Origin: Henricia sp. BOLD:AAB3569
Lineage: Eukaryota > Echinodermata > Asteroidea > Spinulosida > Echinasteridae
Reading direction: 5' to 3'
NCBI GenBank assembly: GCA_037783545.1
Contig: JBBELK010000298.1
Coordinates: 5,146,001-5,210,000 of the forward strand
DNA length: 64,000 bases
How positions within the stretch are numbered: the stretch's first letter is position 1; each line of letters opens with the position of its first letter. The notes under the pieces were generated by a model. It was not told the origin of the DNA. It ran no database searches and worked only from the letters and a program-made list of their open reading frames with translations. The translations under genes were made by a program, and so were the position numbers. Below, piece by piece: positions 20,269-32,800 of the stretch.

Positions 20269-20394
20269 TGGTAGTTATTCATGTCCAGGCCTTGTGTTTT
20301 AAAACTGACCAAAGAGTTATTTGTTATTTTTTGAACTAAGGCCAAGTTGGCACGACTTAAAACTACATTACCGCAGTTAGACAACTCTACTTGG

Positions 20395-21150
20395 CTGTAG
20401 GATGTACTACAGCCAAAAAAAACGTCCTACTTTGTTTGTCATTTTCCAATGGATTTAAACCAACATTTCAGATTATGTAAACGAGCCTTAGCAAATTTTA
20501 TTTAACAACTTAGAATAGAATAAACTTTATTATCCACCAAATTACAAGCATAAAATGGAAATTTGTCTTTAGCTCACATTACACAAAATAAACAGTTATA
20601 TTTGTTACACACATTAAAATCACAAATTAAGCTCGGTTATTGCTGATGGTACAAATGATCTCTTATAGGCATTCTTACGGGCAAGTGGTACCCTGAGTCG
20701 TCGCCCAGACGGGAGCAATTCAAAGGAACTATTAAGAGGGTGTAGAGGTCACCCATGATTTGAACTACCTTCCTTCTCAAGGCCCGAGTATACATCAGCT
20801 TTGTTTCAAAGGGTGAGATTTAAAAGCCATACAATTAAAAAAAAAAAAAAAATCAGAATTTGCCACTTGGTGTCCTCCAGTGTCAAGGAAAGTGTATCTC
20901 CAGGGTCCCTTTGCACCTCTTGATAAGTTGCACAAAACGATCTAGGAGATGTGTATTGACATTAGGTATGACTAGTTGACTAGGGGCAAATTCTGAAATA
21001 GTTTTATTTGTATGGCTTTTAAATCTCACCCTCTGGACAAAGCTGATAAAACTCACTCAATAAAATGTGTCGGGCCTTGTTTACATGATCTGAAATTTTG
21101 GTTTAAATCCGCTGGCAAATGACAAAGTTATTTATAGGATCAAAAGTAGG
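20395..21150. repeat. Nested inverted-repeat region with retroelement 3' end
   Basis: The outer arms around 20430-20495 and 21068-21135 are inverted (CAATGGATTTAAACCAACAT / TTTTGGTTTAAATCCGCTGG). A second pair at 20796-20835 and 21009-21047 (GTGAGATTTAAAAGCCATAC / GTATGGCTTTTAAATCTCAC) lies inside. Between them, 20504-20740 reads on the minus strand as a retroelement-like tail (AATAAAGTTTATTCTATTC). Confidence 0.65.
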
Positions 21151-21754
21151 ATTTGTTTTGTTATTTATTTTTTAAATACGTAGTACATATGTGCTGTAAC
21201 TTTGTGTTCATTCCGTCTTTCCTGTATAAAGCAAAAAACTAGAAGCACAATAAAGCCAGTGTTATGTTTATTTCATCATTCACTTTGATAATTCTGTTGA
21301 CATTGATACAAATTGCAAAGCAAAGTAATGTTAAATGGTCTCAAAGTGCATTTCAGCATGTGTAGTGTTTGGTTAATGATTCTGGCTTGTTTATATAGGG
21401 ACCTGTGTAATGATTTCAACTATTGTGGACATTGTTTCTGTCATAGATAATAGATCACATTTAAACTTGGATACAAGTCAACAGACAATGCCATGTGTGT
21501 CAATCATACGGAGGGACAGAGGTGTGTGTGAGGAGGGGGTGAAGGGAGGGGGAAGGTGGAAATTTGCTACTTTAACAGGAGGCAGTGAACTTTTCCCGAG
21601 ACCTTTCCCAAAATTGTTTTCAATATTGACACTAAGGATGTAGTCGAGACCTACCTATAAGACCTTTATGAATGCCGCATTTTCTACATGAACAAATCAC
21701 AATAATCACTTTGAATGTATAGAAATGTGACAAAAAAATCCCTTAAAAAATTAC

Positions 21755-22400
21755 TGTTTCATTGCAAATTTTTGTTTAGAAAATTAATACTATTGTTTTT
21801 GTATTCATCTATTTTCTTTGTTGAAACATTGATAATAAAATAAACTAATTTGTCAGCAATTTTGAAGTTGTTCTAAAACATGATTGTCCCTGATTTCAAG
21901 TATAACCCATAAAAATATACTGCTGAAATATATTTAAAGGAGCGTAACTAGATCACATTTTTGAGCCACCCATTAATTTGTTGAGATTTTGATACCATAT
22001 CAGTTGTCATATTTTTCTCATTACCATTCTGAAGTTTTGTGTTCTCAATCCGTATAGTTCCAAGGATATCGTTGAAAAACCATCAATGTTTTGTAAACTA
22101 ATTTATCTGGTTCCATAGAACAGAGCAGTGATTACACCAACCTTTTTTTCTTCCACTTCCATATTGGAAATTGCGAATGGGTATTATTTTGAGGAGGTAT
22201 TTTCCATTGTTGGGTTAAAACGAAATCCATTTTTCTGAACACTCTCCTTTAATTGTTTTATTGCAAAATTTTGTTTAGAAAATTAAACCAAAGGGAAGCT
22301 AATTTACAGCAATTGTTTAATTGTTCCATTTTATGTTGTTGTTGTTGTTCTCAAGTATAACCCATAAAAATAAACTGCTCAGATATATTTAATATTTAAT
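21755..22400 (+). repeat. Direct duplication flanking a family K element
   Basis: 21755-21935 and 22255-22400 share text (TTTTGTTTAGAAAATTAA, TCAAGTATAACCCATAAAAA, AGATATATTTAA-like). Between them lies a family K repeat (21935-22255) with TTTAAAGGAG / CTCCTTTAA ends, related to 9890-10170 and 42780-43050. Confidence 0.65.
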
Positions 22401-23580
22401 ATTTTTTTGCACAATAAAAGTTAACTTGAAAATCATCATTATCCTTGTGTGTGCTTTGTTTATGGTTTGCAGTTAATTGGTTTGGTTTCGGGCATGCTAC
22501 TGTCTGAATTGTTCCCAACTTTCAATTTGACCAGATACGAAATATTGAAAGAGTTTTGAGTAAAAGCATGGCTGACTATGTTAGAATGGATTATTTGAGA
22601 TACCAAATAACAAAAAAAACACAAACAAACGACCCTAAACCAGCAAACAAACAAAAACATATGTTCATCCACTTCCCCGAGTATGTCAAACTCTGATAGT
22701 GACCGTTGATTTTTCTCTCAAACTATATCCAGAATGTCAGTGAATAAGCTAACTTTGTTTATTAAAATTTATGAGATTTCACTGGACATTTTTCTTTTTC
22801 TTTTGACTTTGTAAAAATACATGTACGGTACTCCCTGATTATGAGTTGGTAAGCTGGATGTCACCAAACTTTTCTATATGGTTGACAAATATACCGTCAA
22901 TGATACTTGATATATAGGTGCAAAAAAAATGTGCCATTTGCCTTTTTTGTATGAAAAACAGTAGGAGTTCACAATGGTTTGGGAATGAATTCAAAGTAAA
23001 TGAAAAATAACTGCATTTTCATTCTACACTTATTTATAACTCTGTCTCTGTATTAACATGTAAATCAAGTTTTTGAAAAGATACATTTTTTACCCAAAAA
23101 TATATAAATACGTGTAACCCAAATCAAATTTCACCCTTTCACTTGTTCTACCAAATATTACCCGAATTTACAACAATGTAGGATCCTGGATGAATGTTCT
23201 TTTCTTCATTCTTAGAAAGAAAAAAATGAATAATTCAGGCTAGTTCTGTAGGTTTTGTAAGCAGGGTTTTAAGTCGGAGTACAAAACTGTACTCGGTTCT
23301 TTGCGATATTTAAAAAAAACACCATCCAGCCGAAACGGCGAGTGTTAGGGCGCCCCTCTTGAATGGCCCAATACCCAAACGCGTTCCCTTCAACACTACA
23401 GGCGCTTTATATCACTGGGCACACTCGCCTAGTCGAGGTCGTTGCATTGGTACGAAATATCATCTCACAAAATACCACTGGATTTGAAATGTGGGTCCCT
23501 GGAAATTACGAGACTTGTAGTGATCTTTAGGATTACTGTCCAGACTGAAAATTTGTCTTGAAGGGAACAAAAGTTGAACC
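22400..23580. other. Intergenic DNA, no recognised feature
   Basis: AT-rich, short open frames only, no bounded repeat. 23330-23460 is locally GC-richer and leads into the promoter-like region. Confidence 0.45.
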
Positions 23581-23664
23581 ATGGAGTTGAACCGTCAGGT
23601 ACGAAAAAAAGTTTGGAATTTCAGAGGGAGTAAGATCGTTGCGGCTGTTCTACAGTTTCGGAGC

Positions 23665-23675
23665 AAAATGGCGGC
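23665..23675 (+). promoter_or_regulatory. YY1/TISU-like ATGGCGGC promoter element
   Basis: AAAATGGCGGC matches the YY1 core and resembles the TISU element (SAASATGGCGGC) of short-5'UTR metazoan genes. Its own ATG opens only a 7-codon frame before TAG. It lies about 130 bp before the proposed first coding exon of the TTC28-like gene. Confidence 0.5.
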
Positions 23676-23797
23676 GTATTTGACACTTTAGCGACGGATT
23701 ATGCTGTCCTTTTTCTGTGGATTTACACGTGCCTAGACCGCTGCATGTTGATGTCGAAAGGAATATCTTGTTGTGGTGCCCTTTTTAAAGAGGTACC

Positions 23798-23830
23798 ATG
23801 GAAAAATCGGTGGAAAGGAAGGTAGATAAG
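23798..23830 (+). CDS. TTC28: Proposed first coding exon of TTC28-like gene
   Basis: ATG in ACCATGG context encodes MEKSVERKVDK, then donor AAG|GTAGGT, phase 0, compatible with the acceptor at 46810. It lies just after the ATGGCGGC promoter-like element. It is short and could be chance. Confidence 0.4.
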
Positions 23831-26800
23831 GTAGGTTTGGTGAGGTAAATTGTCAAGAAGTCGAGAAATCCACTTGACAACCACGGCCACGCGTACACAC
23901 GTACACATTTGCTTGCAATGCATAGCACTGCAGCTTTGCGACTTGCTATGCCTATGTATGTCATGTGTTGCCGTTGTACTGATGGTGGGTTTCCCGTACG
24001 GTGTACGGTAGCCTTTCTCCTGCAGCTAGCTGCACGATTGTGGTAATTTAGCGCCTATAGTGGCTTTATATGGTGCTTTCGTGTTTTTGAAAAATTTAAA
24101 AGCTTAGTGTAGGTAGTCAATCATGACAGTGGTTTGTACTTTGTTGTCATTTTGCCTCGAAATTAGAATCACACCCAAATATTTCCTCCGGATTGTGCTT
24201 GAGTCTTTCCACGGTGAAGGGGGCATTTTGGCAACACAGACCATATTTCCAGAAAATACCTTTGTCTGGTGTCAAAATAAAAGAAACAAGTTTCAGAATT
24301 CAGTTGTTCTGAAGAGATTTATAACTTATGCACCTGTCAATTGTAATCCCGGCCCCGGGGGCCCCGGGACTTTGGAGAAAGTAGCGGGGACATGGCCGGG
24401 GATGTCCAAAAAATCGTGCCCCGCTAGCCGGGACAATAGCGGGGACTTGGCCGGGGTTGTACAATTTGTTGCCCCGCTATACCGGGACAATAGCGGGGAC
24501 ATAGCCGGGGTTGTACAATTGTGTTGCCCCGCTATAGCGGGGACATAGCCGGGGTTGTACAATTGTGTTGCCCCGCTCTACCGGGACAATAGCGGGGACA
24601 TAGCCGGGGTTGTACAAATTTGCTGCCCCGCCCCACCGGGACAATAGCGGGGACTTTGCGTTGTACTGTTATGCTCCGCAAGTTAGGGCCGGGACCGCGC
24701 GGGGGTTGTCCAAAATGCCCCGCATGTCGGGGCCGGGATTGTGCGGGGGTTGTACTAAATGCCCTGCATGTCGGGGCCGGGATCGTGCGGGGGTTGTACA
24801 ATAATACCCCGCATACCGGGGCCGGGGTATAGCTGGAGATGTACAAAATCAAGTGCCCCGCAGGGCCGGGCACGTAGCGGGGACGTAGCGGGAGTGTCAC
24901 GCTGGGCCACTTGGACATCCCCGGCCCAGTCCCCGCTAGTCCCGGGTCTCCCGGGGCCGGGATTACAATTGACAGGTGCATTATGCCTAGCTAAGATAAT
25001 CTCAGCTCTTGCTTTATCATTTTTCATTGGGATGTGGTCTTTTCACCAGTAGAGCTGAGAATGTTTAAGAACATGAACACGCTATCACAAAAACAGGACA
25101 AAACAAATGTGTCATTTTCTCACCGTGACACACTCATTCCCCCCTGGGACTCACCCAAACCTTGTCAGGCATAACCACTTTGCAGGTCCTTGAGGGAAAT
25201 AACAAGCCACGATAAATATTAAGCCAACAATTCCAGCGAAACAAACCGGTATGCTCACAGCCTAGCCGTTTTTGTCTTGTTCAAAAACAACAATGTGTCT
25301 AGTCTGTGTACAAAGGAATACCAATGCGCATTGGTTACCAGACGAGATGTGATAGCGTGTTCATGTTCTTAAAGCTTCTCAGCTCTACTGGTGAAAAGAC
25401 CACATCCCAATGAAAAATGATAAAGCAAGAGCTGAGATTATCTTAGCTAACTTATGCCCACAAAGGGTTACAAATAGTGTGACAACATGCCTTTCTAAAA
25501 ACCCTGTGTACAAATTGCCCCCTTTACTGTGAAAAAACCCACTTCTCTTCATAGCGCAATCCTCCAAAGCCATGAAGTCTACTGAATGCTACTTAGAGGG
25601 TAGACAAGGTAATACCTCGGCTCGAATTTTTTCATATGGTAATCTTTTAAATAAAGATTACCACATGAAAAAATTTGAGCCGAGGTAACCTTGTCTACTT
25701 GGAGGGTAAGAATTGGAAAGTTTATCAGATTTTTTTTTCTTTAAAATGATTTATCTAGCATTGGAATGTGCAGATTTGAAAAAAGACCCAATATTTCAAG
25801 TGGGAAAAATTAAAGATATTGTGTGGAAATACTTCAACTTCCCAATTCTTTCTTTTCACAATTAGGCAAAGAATTTGCATTGCTTTTAGAATATATCAAA
25901 ACCACAGGGGTCCAAATTAACAGTAGTCCCCTAGTCCGAGGCTAGTGGTTTTTAATAGCAAGAGGATCGTTGTTATATGTTGGTACCGGTATATGTAGTC
26001 CAACCAGCTAGTGGGCCTATATGCTGCGCTACATTATACATGTTTTTATAAATGTTTTCTGTTAACATTTCAACGTTGAGAAAACAATAAGCAGTTTCTC
26101 TGCAGCCGATTTCACGGCTGCAGATTACAAATGGCATAACCATAGCTTGCGTGTAATTATTGCAGGAATGTAGCGCAACTTGCGCAATAAAAAAGTTCAA
26201 AGTGGGCTTAAGCAGTGCGTACGTGAAATCGACTGCAGGATCTTTTATAAATTTTGCTTTTTTAATTTGATAAATCTACAAAATTAACGAATTTCCAAAA
26301 TGTAGAAATCATTTCTACAGGACTACCAATAAATGACGGCGGACTAGTTAAATGTTGATGTGACTAGTCCTGTGGGATACCATAACATTCAAGTTAATTT
26401 CGACCTCTGAAACCATCAATTTAGTAAATTTACGTATGTTTAGGGTAAGGAAATCAGTTTTTTTTGTTTAGAGTACCATTAACCAAAGAAAAAATATCCG
26501 CATTTAGGGGTACTTTTCAAAATCCGAAAACGCAAATAACTACGTGGAATTTTTTAAAATGAAAGTACATGTACATGTAGTCAGTAGACTTGAACATCGT
26601 ATACACAGGTCTGTACATCTGTGTATGACAATCATAATCTCAGCCCTTATCACATCAGTAAAGTAAGGATAGCAGAATAAATCGTATGCCATTTTAAAGC
26701 ACTTAATCAGTAGAGTGATAAAATATCAAGGATTGTGTGTTTGCAATATGTAAATACCGTAGATAGTGCCAAAGGCACACAGATATTTCTGTTGATATTG

Positions 26801-29800
26801 GAAGTGCAGTCAACTGGCCTTTAGTTTTGGCAGCTTAGAATGTACGGTACGTACATTGTATACTTGCACCTGTAGCCTATTACAGACCTACACATACAGC
26901 TACAAACTTTGGAGAAAAAAAACTGTGTTGATAAACCAGCAATGTAAATGATTAATTTTAATACATAGGGTATGATGCATATTTTCTAATGCAGTTAAAC
27001 ATGAATACAGTGCATGTACATGAAGGGGTTTAGGATTTTTTTTAATAGAATGAAAATGATGCATCAAACCGTACATTGAATGCACTGGTGTCAACTCAAT
27101 GGACAAATGATGTTTCTGCAACTTGTATTGAAAACTAAAAAAAACACTATTTTATAATTTTTTTTTTATGTTAGAGTTAAATTTAAAAAGTTTCAACAAT
27201 CAAAAGGCTGGCAAGGACTGAGGAAAATGGAAGAATGACGAGACTTTTTTGTGTACCTCGGTTGCATTACAAAATTAAGTCCATTTGATTGCTACATTGT
27301 AGGTGTGATCAGTTGCCAGGGTAACTGGGTCTAAACATTCACTGGTACATGATGCATGATGACTTAAATAGCAGCCAATCATCAACGCGGATACGGCCAG
27401 TGCAACTGAGTATTACACTGTACTGTGTAAACTCACATATCTGCGTGCGTGTATTTGAATGCCCGCAATGTACTGCCAAGCATCCTGATTGGCTCAGAGC
27501 GGCGACAATATTTCTGTCGCTGCTTCCACAGTGAAATGGGGCGGATTTCAACAGGGCCTCAGGACGCACGCAAGTGGATATACGGTAACTGGCTATGCCT
27601 AATTCTCCCAAATATGTTAGGCTTTTTTATTTTTATTTTTGTACAGTAGGCCTACCGCCCGGGTATGTAAAAATAACTGCCCCAAAATTCTACCTTAACA
27701 AAAATCCTACCCTGAAAATTTTTGCCTTTATTCATATATTTTCATAGCCACTGTGACCCCGTTCTTGTATTTTGATTCTGAGCATTGCAGACATATTTAC
27801 AGCCTTTAATCTCCTAAATCCGATCACAGTGTTTGCGCTAAAAATGTTTGTATTAAGGTGCATTGCTCTCGCAGTCTAATGAAGCGAACAAGTTGGGACA
27901 AACTGCCACACAGGCAGTCCCTCCCAATCATGCAGAGACACAAAAGGCAGTGTAATGCCCCCTTCATAAAACGGTCCTAAGGCCATCTATCTTTGTAAAT
28001 AGTCTGCCTTTGGGATATTTTCTACATTTCCTTGGACTGCCACTGGTATTTTTGCAGTAAGGTTGCATTCAGTGTACATCTCATGTAGAATTTTCACTGA
28101 AGAAATGTACAGTAGGACTACATGTACTAGGTACCGGTATTGCATGTTTATGTTCTTTGTATTTTCCCAATCAATTTCAGAGAATTCAACAGTACTTTCA
28201 GCATGTACCGGTACATGTAGGCCTACCGGTCATGCCGGTACTTGGAAGATTTATACTTTTATGCTAATGAGAATTTCATGATCAGGCCAAGAAAAAGAAA
28301 AAAGCCTTGTTTCCTATTACCCGCCCCAACTCATTGTGTCTACCTAAAACCTAAATTTTGTGTACATTGCCTTTATTTTTTACCACTTCAAAGCATGAAA
28401 AAGTGGCTCACTCTTGTATATTTGCAATGTTGTAATGTGCAAGTGGTAAACAAAATACTGACGGTCATCCCACCTTAATATTTTTGGCTGAAAATATTTA
28501 GAGCAAAATAAAAAGAAACTTCCCACCTACCTACCCTGAATATTTTTTGGATGTAATAGGAAACACACTATTTTCTTTTTCTTGGCCTCAAAGATGTGAT
28601 GTTTAATGCCTAGCGTACTTCGACATTGCAACTGGAAGCAACTCAACTGATCAGTTGCTGTCGATGTGTGCCTAGCGCGCTCATTGAAAGCAATCAGTTG
28701 GGCAACTAGCGCCAACTGAGAGCATCAAGTTTTTAGAACGCCCACATCGACACTGCAACACGTTAAAGCCTAGAGTACATCGACTTTGCAACTGGAAGCA
28801 GCTGTTGCTTTGAGTTGCTGTCGATGTGCGCGCATGTATTCAGACACACACGTGCAACTGACAGCAACTAGTTGTAACTACCGGTACGTGTACATCGACG
28901 CAACTATTAAACTTTTCCCAAGTCCAGCGGTTAACTTTTTCTGGCCAATTTCTCCCCAGGAAAATTAACCAGGGAACTTTTCCCGAGACGAAAAGTCCAA
29001 TGCGGACACAGCGAATCGGTAAAATCGCTCTGGAGTGTACGTCCGGGTCGTGAAGGTCAAACTGCGAAGGGACATTGCGCATGCTCTTCCACGATCTTGG
29101 TAAAATTTTACTGTGTCAAAAAGTCCAAGTGCGGACAGCAGTAAAATTTAGCCATTTTTCATTTTACCATCGGCTGGGTAATTATAAAACCTTCCAAAAA
29201 AACAAGTCCAATGCAGACACAGCTATAGAGTACACATTCCAGTACATGTACATAGTGTGTAATCACCTGCAGAGTGGCATGGCAACTAAACCACAAAATT
29301 CATTGTCTGGTTAACTGGGTTTATCTTGACCTATTACAAGGACACACCAAGGCTGCATACATTCTAGCTACAGGTGTTAATCCCTAAAAACTGTCTCCCA
29401 GCTACATTGTGAAAGCCTCAAACCTGTTTATGCTGGAGTGTGGTAAACCACTACAAGTCAGGACAGTTATATTTTGTAAAGAGCTGGTGGTTCTTGAATT
29501 TCATTGAAAGGTCACTGGACAGTCCATCTACATGTACAGGTACTGGTAGACCACTTGAATTAGTTTTTAAAGCACCATTGCACAAATGTCACATGTACTT
29601 GTGCTTTAAACTAACTGATTAAACATGATTAGAAAACTTTTAAAAGCAGGACGACAGCACGGAGAACAGGAACAACAGCATCGCCCAGTCTCAACTCACC
29701 TCCCTTTGTCTGCTAGTGGCTAGCGCTATAGCCAGTCTAGAGCCTCATTCTTGCCCGTCGGCCATCTTGTTTTCTGATGAAAGTCATGTGCAACACAAGC

Positions 29801-32800
29801 TCCTGTGCGATGTCTTTTGAAGAAAAATTTGGGTTATATGGGTAATTCCCAAAATTAGGGGTCCAAAAGTGTGACATGCTTTTTAAGATTTCCAAGTGTT
29901 TTTAATGATTGAAAGTGGTTTCCCAGTAGAAACTAATTATTTTTTATTTGAACAAATGCCACTCAAATTTAATGTTTGTGTGTACATGTAGATAACACCA
30001 AGGTTAATATAACCAAGGTTAATGCAAACTCATTCTGCAACAAATTTTCATTGGCGTAGGTAACCCAGGACACCAAACTCCTGTCCAATACCATAGAACA
30101 AATTATAAGCCTTTATGGTCTTTTGTTTTAAATATTTTTCAGGAATCAGAAAACAAAATATTGAAAAAGATGATGCTGCCCCTATAATCACAGGCCACAG
30201 TCCATTACTGAGAATTTGTGGTCATAAGTGGTAATTTTTGAAGCAGAGAGTGTCGTACGTAACTGGGACACCAACAATTTTGGACCCCTAATTTTGGGAA
30301 TTACCCCTATAGCAAAGAGTACTACGACCACTATGGTGTGTACACTGTAGGGAGAATTTGGTTTTAACCTAAAATTGAAGAGTCAAGTAAGGCCCGTTGT
30401 GCTTGTGCCGTGTCGAATTAAATTCAATTTTGTGTGATGGTACCGGTACCGTTAGCACGGTGTAAGCACGGCAGTGGTTTCAAACGTCGAACTTAATGCA
30501 TAGTTCCGAGATTGCAAATTAACCCCGCCCCTCTTGGATATTGTTGCTACGCCTCACACGCTATCATCAAACCAATGCACAAACCAATGGGACTTTCAAC
30601 GGAAAGCACAGATTCATTGGAGAATACTCAAAGTTATTCATGTTTCTGGGTCGACAGTTACCGTAGCACACACTGAGTAAAAGGCCAGTGATACAGAGAT
30701 GTCATATATTCATAACAATTCGCTTTCTTACCTTTGAACAGCGAATCTCCCGGCCCTGGAAACCAAAAATTTACCCGGAACCCCGCATAGGCCGTACACA
30801 ACGTATCGGCAAAATATCGCGTGATATTTGACATGTGCGCGATGACGCGCGCTGTGATCTGCGCGCTGTCTGCGCGCTCTGTTGTGATTGGTTGATAGGT
30901 TCGGTTGATTGACAGGTCGGAACTGTGTATTGCAAACTCCCAGTCGAACTTAAATACATCCAACATGGCAGATACATGCAAGTCGTGTGCACGTGTCATG
31001 AACGTTGTGCACGTGTGTTTTCCATTCTGTCCATTGTAAGTCGCCATATTAATTGTTTTGATGCGCTTGTTTGTTGGTTATTTCACATACCCCGGTACAT
31101 GTACACGCTGCGAGCATGCGCATTCCTATTTGTGAACAAAATTACGGACCAACTTGAACTGGAATTAAATTCGACACGACAGAAGCACGACGTTTGAAAC
31201 AGCGCCGTGCTACTGCCGCACTAAATTGAGTTAGCATGGCAGACCCTGTCGAGCTAAATTCTTCTGCCGTGCCGAATTCAATTTGCCGAGCCAAATGGTT
31301 TCAAACGTCGTGCTTGTGGCAGGTGTGTCGAATAAAAAAAAAAATCAAGTTGAATCTAATTCGACACGGCACAAGCACGACGTTTGAAACCGGCCTAAAA
31401 CTAAAGAACTCAGTCAAAGAAAATAGAAAGATTTATTTATTTTATTTATTTCATTTTCCGGGATATACAAATCAAAGACAAATAAATTACATGCACATAT
31501 TACATACATATACAAATAAACACTGAGCAAGAAACATAACAGAAAACAATCCCCAAATAGCAGGATTACCCAAAAGAAACAAGTTTCTATCGGGGGGGCT
31601 CTCCAAACTAATTGGGATAAATACATTTATTAAAAATATTTACAAAATTAAGCAATTATTGAAAATTATAATACTTGTAAATAAAATAAATACTGGCATG
31701 CATACTATATATTTAAATTATTCTGTTTAGTGTTGTGAACAAGATGGGAGCCTAGCAAAATTTTATCACCCTGAAACTATGAGTGAAAGTATTGCCCAAA
31801 AGAATGTCCTCCTAGTAAAATGAGCACTACTTTCAGCTATCTGGAAGTACATGTAGTGTTTGCTGAACAGCCTGTTACAGGGTATGAACTTGAACAAAAA
31901 AAAAAATTTGAAACACCTCTATTCAGGCTACTACCAGTATCACATGTTTATCACATGTAGGCCCCTAAAGTGGCATGCAATTGCAAATGTACAATGTACC
32001 TGTACTTGGAGGCCTACCTGTACATGTTTTTCACACTCAAAGATATTTTATCAAATGTGTTAAGTCAGTTTTGTTATCTTCACCTGGAGTGGCAGCCAAC
32101 AGATTACCTGCCAATTAATCAACACTTTATTTCCTCTTGTCCGACCTTGACCGCAGTTTTCAAATAAAGGTGTGCACCTGTAGAACACCTGTAGGCTCTT
32201 AACAAATATAAGGCATTCCTGAACAACTTCAAAATTAAAATGTAGCAGGGCAGCGTGTTATATTGACATTCCAGCATTCTTCAGCTTTATTGATTTGATT
32301 TAGACATTTAGAGAGTCATACATTCGATTTTGTGTAGACATTTTCTTTGACACTTAGAATTTGTCCGGAAGTTTACTCGCGGAAGGCCCACACTTGATGA
32401 ACTCATTCAACTTGAACATTTCCTTTGTTTCTTGTTAATTATGTTTCGTACACCACTCAAAAAAATTTAAATCGCAGTGGGGAAAGGTTATATGGGGGAC
32501 GAGATCGGATGTAATCGGGGTTAAGCCTTGGTTCAACCTTTACACGAAAGCAAACTCGAATGCAAATCAGATGTCAAACATTTCCCGGCTGTTTTTGTGC
32601 TCTTTCGAATTGGTATCGACAAACACGGTGGTTGATCGGTTAATATCTGCCTACACATGTAGAATGCAGGAGGTTGTGGGTGTGAGTCCCACCCCAGCAT
32701 ATTAAACATAAGTTTCCTGCTTCTTCTCTGCAAAAAGACCTGTACAACCTGTAATTTATGGGCAAATTAACTTCTATTTACTGTAGGCTTGGGCGATTCC

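Larger units (their letters stand above)
24201..25541. mobile_element. Foldback MITE family A, copy 2, split by two later insertions
   Basis: The left part 24201-24328 and right part 25450-25541 match the arms of 3411-3821 (GGCATTTTGGCAACACAGAC; GACAACATGCCTTTCTAAAA). Elements B (24988-25449) and C (24329-24980) sit inside. Confidence 0.85.

Noticed and set aside
24123-25052. Several overlapping 90-150 codon frames on both strands
   Set aside because: They lie in the GC-rich tandem array of element C, where stop codons are rare by composition. All frames repeat with the array.
31236-31526. Plus-strand 96-codon frame at the end of the GTGCTTGTGCC element
   Set aside because: It runs through the terminal inverted repeat and into an AT-rich tail; chance frame.
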